Part shown: positions 62,541 through 64,000 of the stretch, piece after piece
How the letters are laid out: the number at the start of each line of letters is the position of its first letter
Numbering within the stretch: position 1 is the first letter of the stretch
NCBI GenBank assembly: GCA_030428705.1
Contig: JAUIDI010000001.1
Coordinates: forward strand, 744,001-808,000
Length of the DNA stretch: 64,000 nucleotides
Origin: Bacteroidia bacterium
GTDB taxonomy: Bacteria > Bacteroidota > Bacteroidia > Flavobacteriales > Flavobacteriaceae
Reading direction: 5' to 3'
Notes under the pieces: model-generated
The model's input: only the letters and a program-made list of their open reading frames with translations
Database searches by the model: none
Told to the model about the DNA's origin: nothing
Made by a program: the position numbers and the translations under genes

Positions 62541-62565
62541 AATCGTATACGATTCATTATCTTTG
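62541..62565 (+). promoter_or_regulatory. Perfect palindrome and -7 element at the GntR start
   Basis: AATCGTATACGATT (62541-62554) is a perfect 14-bp palindrome holding TCGTATACGA, close to FadR/GntR operators. TATCTTTG (62558-62565) right after it matches TAnnTTTG exactly. The start codon at 62571 lies where transcription would begin, so the mRNA may be nearly leaderless. The layout fits autorepression. Confidence 0.68.
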
Positions 62566-62570
62566 TGACA

Positions 62571-63206
62571 ATGGCCAGCAAAACCATTTTGAGAGACCAA
62601 GTACGCGAACATCTGCTTCAACAGATGATGAGCGGTAAATTAAAGGGGGGCAAGACAATCAATCTAGCGGCGTTATCGCGTCAACTGGACGTAAGTGTTA
62701 CCCCAATACGCGAGGCACTGACGCAGTTGGAACAATCACGTATTATAGAAGCCGTACCTAATCGGGGTTTTATAATCGCTGAACCCAATCGCCATGAAGC
62801 CAAGGATCTTTACGAATTGGTGGCGGACCTTGAAGTTATGGCCATTGAAAATTCGGTCTTCTTTCCTACTTGTGTTGAAGGACTTCGTGAGGCGCAGTCG
62901 GTGTTCAAATCGGCTCAGGACACTTTGGGCCGAATTACTGCAAAACTTGAATTTCATCGCTTGCTTACCCGTCATTATGAAAACGCTCTTGCACAGCAAA
63001 TATTGGCCGATTTGAAAACCCGGATTTTCTTTTATGAAATGGCATTGATGTCAGACGAATCTATTTACGATAAGTCGGACAACCAGCATGATGGTATTAT
63101 TTCGGCAATCGAAGACGATAACGTGCCTACTGCCGCCCTTATTCTCAAAATGAACTGGATGTTGATTTTGGATTACGTGGATAAGCAATTGGTGTTACAA
63201 CGATGA
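62571..63206 (+). CDS. GntR-family transcriptional regulator (FadR/FCD type)
   Basis: From the ATG at 62571 the protein has 211 residues: an N-terminal winged helix (LRDQVREHLLQQMMSGKL, then LAALSRQLDVSVTPIREAL) and a C-terminal helical FCD-type ligand domain (AKDLYELVADLEVMAIE and IEDDNVPTAALIL). The ligand domain is shorter than usual and lacks some of the metal-binding His/Asp positions. FadR/FCD regulators sense acids, often sugar acids or acyl-CoA. Whether it controls the sugar locus 10 kb away is unknown. Confidence 0.87.
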   Translation: MASKTILRDQVREHLLQQMMSGKLKGGKTINLAALSRQLDVSVTPIREALTQLEQSRIIEAVPNRGFIIAEPNRHEAKDLYELVADLEVMAIENSVFFPTCVEGLREAQSVFKSAQDTLGRITAKLEFHRLLTRHYENALAQQILADLKTRIFFYEMALMSDESIYDKSDNQHDGIISAIEDDNVPTAALILKMNWMLILDYVDKQLVLQR

Positions 63207-63213
63207 ACATATA

Positions 63214-63816
63214 CTAATCTTCCAATTCTTTTAGAATTTCCTCTGCCGAATCGGTAATATTTTTATAGCTTTTATACCCCCATTTGGTAAAGAAAAAGAC
63301 GAAAATAAGGGCTAGCCCGATGCCCCCGTAGTACCAAACATTTCGGTCAACCAGAAAAAAATCCTTATTATTAAATAGTTTTGAGAATACAGCAGCGGTA
63401 GTAAACATCAGGACGAAACTTGCGTAGATTCCAAATTGTTGAAGTTTCAATAGGACTTTCTTTTCTTTGGAATAGGCTATAAGCGTTTCTTTATATGTCC
63501 TGTTCAAAATATTCAGATTCCTAACTTTTTTTAATGACCTCAAGACAAGAATAGGCATCACGACCAGAAACGCCAATGTAAATATGCCGCAAGTAATTAA
63601 ATACCAGGTATCTAGTTTAAAAAAATTGACAAGAATATAAATGGCGTTCAAAAAACAGATTGCTGCCCCAATGGTCTCATAAAATGAAATAGTTCTGAAC
63701 TTGTTCGAATAGCGTTGTTGCGTCATTTCCATAATGATTTGATCAGTTAGTTTTTTTTGTTGTTCCAATTCATTGCTCATCTGTGACCAAGCGGCCTGTA
63801 GTTGTTCTATTTCCAT
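63214..63816 (-). CDS. Membrane protein paired with a sigma factor, possible anti-sigma factor
   Basis: The 200-residue protein has a helical cytoplasmic N-terminus of about 40 residues (MEIEQLQAAWSQMSNELEQQ) and three or four membrane segments. It starts four bases past the stop of the sigma factor gene, so it is translated from the same mRNA. In Bacteroidota such small membrane proteins next to ECF sigma factors often act as their regulators, but this one lacks a recognisable anti-sigma domain. Confidence 0.72.
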   Translation of the reverse strand: MEIEQLQAAWSQMSNELEQQKKLTDQIIMEMTQQRYSNKFRTISFYETIGAAICFLNAIYILVNFFKLDTWYLITCGIFTLAFLVVMPILVLRSLKKVRNLNILNRTYKETLIAYSKEKKVLLKLQQFGIYASFVLMFTTAAVFSKLFNNKDFFLVDRNVWYYGGIGLALIFVFFFTKWGYKSYKNITDSAEEILKELED

Positions 63817-63820
63817 AGCT

Positions 63821-64000
63821 TCATGCTTTAAGGCGTGATTTTAGTTTTCCTTTTATTCGAGAGATCCGAGTTCCAACATTACTCGGTGTAAGCCCTGTTA
63901 TTTCTGCTATTTCCTCGTATTTTTTACCTTCCAAGAGCAATAACATGATTCCTTTTTCCAAAACATTCAATTGGCCGATTTGTTCATATAGCATTTTCAG
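63821..64000 (-). CDS. Sigma-70 family RNA polymerase sigma factor, 5' part outside window
   Basis: The final 59 codons are visible on the - strand. The text IGQLNVLEKGIMLLLLEGKK followed by YEEIAEITGLTPSNVGTRIS and RIKGKLKSRLKA is sigma region 4, with the -35 binding helix-turn-helix. The start lies beyond base 64000. It precedes and is co-transcribed with the membrane protein gene. Confidence 0.9.
   Translation of the reverse strand: MKMLYEQIGQLNVLEKGIMLLLLEGKKYEEIAEITGLTPSNVGTRISRIKGKLKSRLKA

Overview
The window looks like chromosome of a marine or environmental member of the Flavobacteriaceae (Bacteroidota). The evidence is the Bacteroidota -7 promoter element TAnnTTTG upstream of several genes, a type IX secretion (type B) sorting domain, many small lipoproteins and Tat-exported enzymes, several LytS/LytTR two-component pairs, a CE15-type esterase and three copies of the DUF1080 sugar-enzyme family. 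No rRNA, tRNA or CRISPR array was seen.

Layout. 0-0.3 kb: the 3' end of an OmpA-like gene with a strong terminator. 0.4-6.6 kb: a compact polyketide/phenolic-lipid cluster on the + strand (flavoprotein, methyltransferase, type III PKS, enoyl-reductase-type SDR, hot-dog dehydratase, ketosynthase, acyl carrier protein, small membrane protein). It appears to carry much of its own fatty-acid-type machinery for a starter chain plus the enzymes to cyclise and tailor it. 6.6-14.5 kb: housekeeping and envelope genes (TerC, YceI, HPF, TlpA-like thioredoxin, cupin, lipoproteins).

14.5-24.3 kb: a visibly AT-rich accessory island. It holds an Mrr-type nuclease protein, a membrane KAP P-loop NTPase, and an operon of two archaeal-type (STAND-related) ATPases, one with a long Sel1/TPR array. 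The units are separated by non-coding repeats: a nested palindrome, a 333-bp element with 30-bp terminal inverted repeats, and a long direct repeat on both sides of the ATPase pair.

24.3-45.7 kb: a serine hydrolase divergent from a LytS/LytTR pair, two PepSY-type membrane proteins, a DUF1080 lipoprotein, old yellow enzyme with a divergent HxlR regulator, an Ntn-hydrolase fusion protein, DinB, a 2H phosphoesterase, a CE15-like esterase, a Tat-type aminotransferase-fold enzyme, a second LytTR operon containing one intact and one degenerate histidine kinase, and a protein built of exact 34-residue SDHHK repeats. 45.8-54.5 kb: a sugar or sugar-acid catabolic locus (two DUF1080 proteins, a Tat Gfo/Idh/MocA oxidoreductase, aldo/keto reductase, a HUMPS-type decarboxylase, a Zn alcohol dehydrogenase, SDR, a TIM-barrel isomerase).

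53.35-53.75 kb: hidden between a methyltransferase and a DUF1080 gene are three very short genes. Two encode nearly identical 37-residue basic peptides whose DNA differences are mostly synonymous, so they are very likely real, selected peptides. They end at a strong bidirectional terminator. This is the most novel-looking item in the window. 54.5-64 kb: a transporter, secreted hydrolases, a T9SS cargo protein, a cold-shock protein, a GntR regulator with a palindrome at its promoter, and a sigma factor/membrane protein pair cut by the window end.
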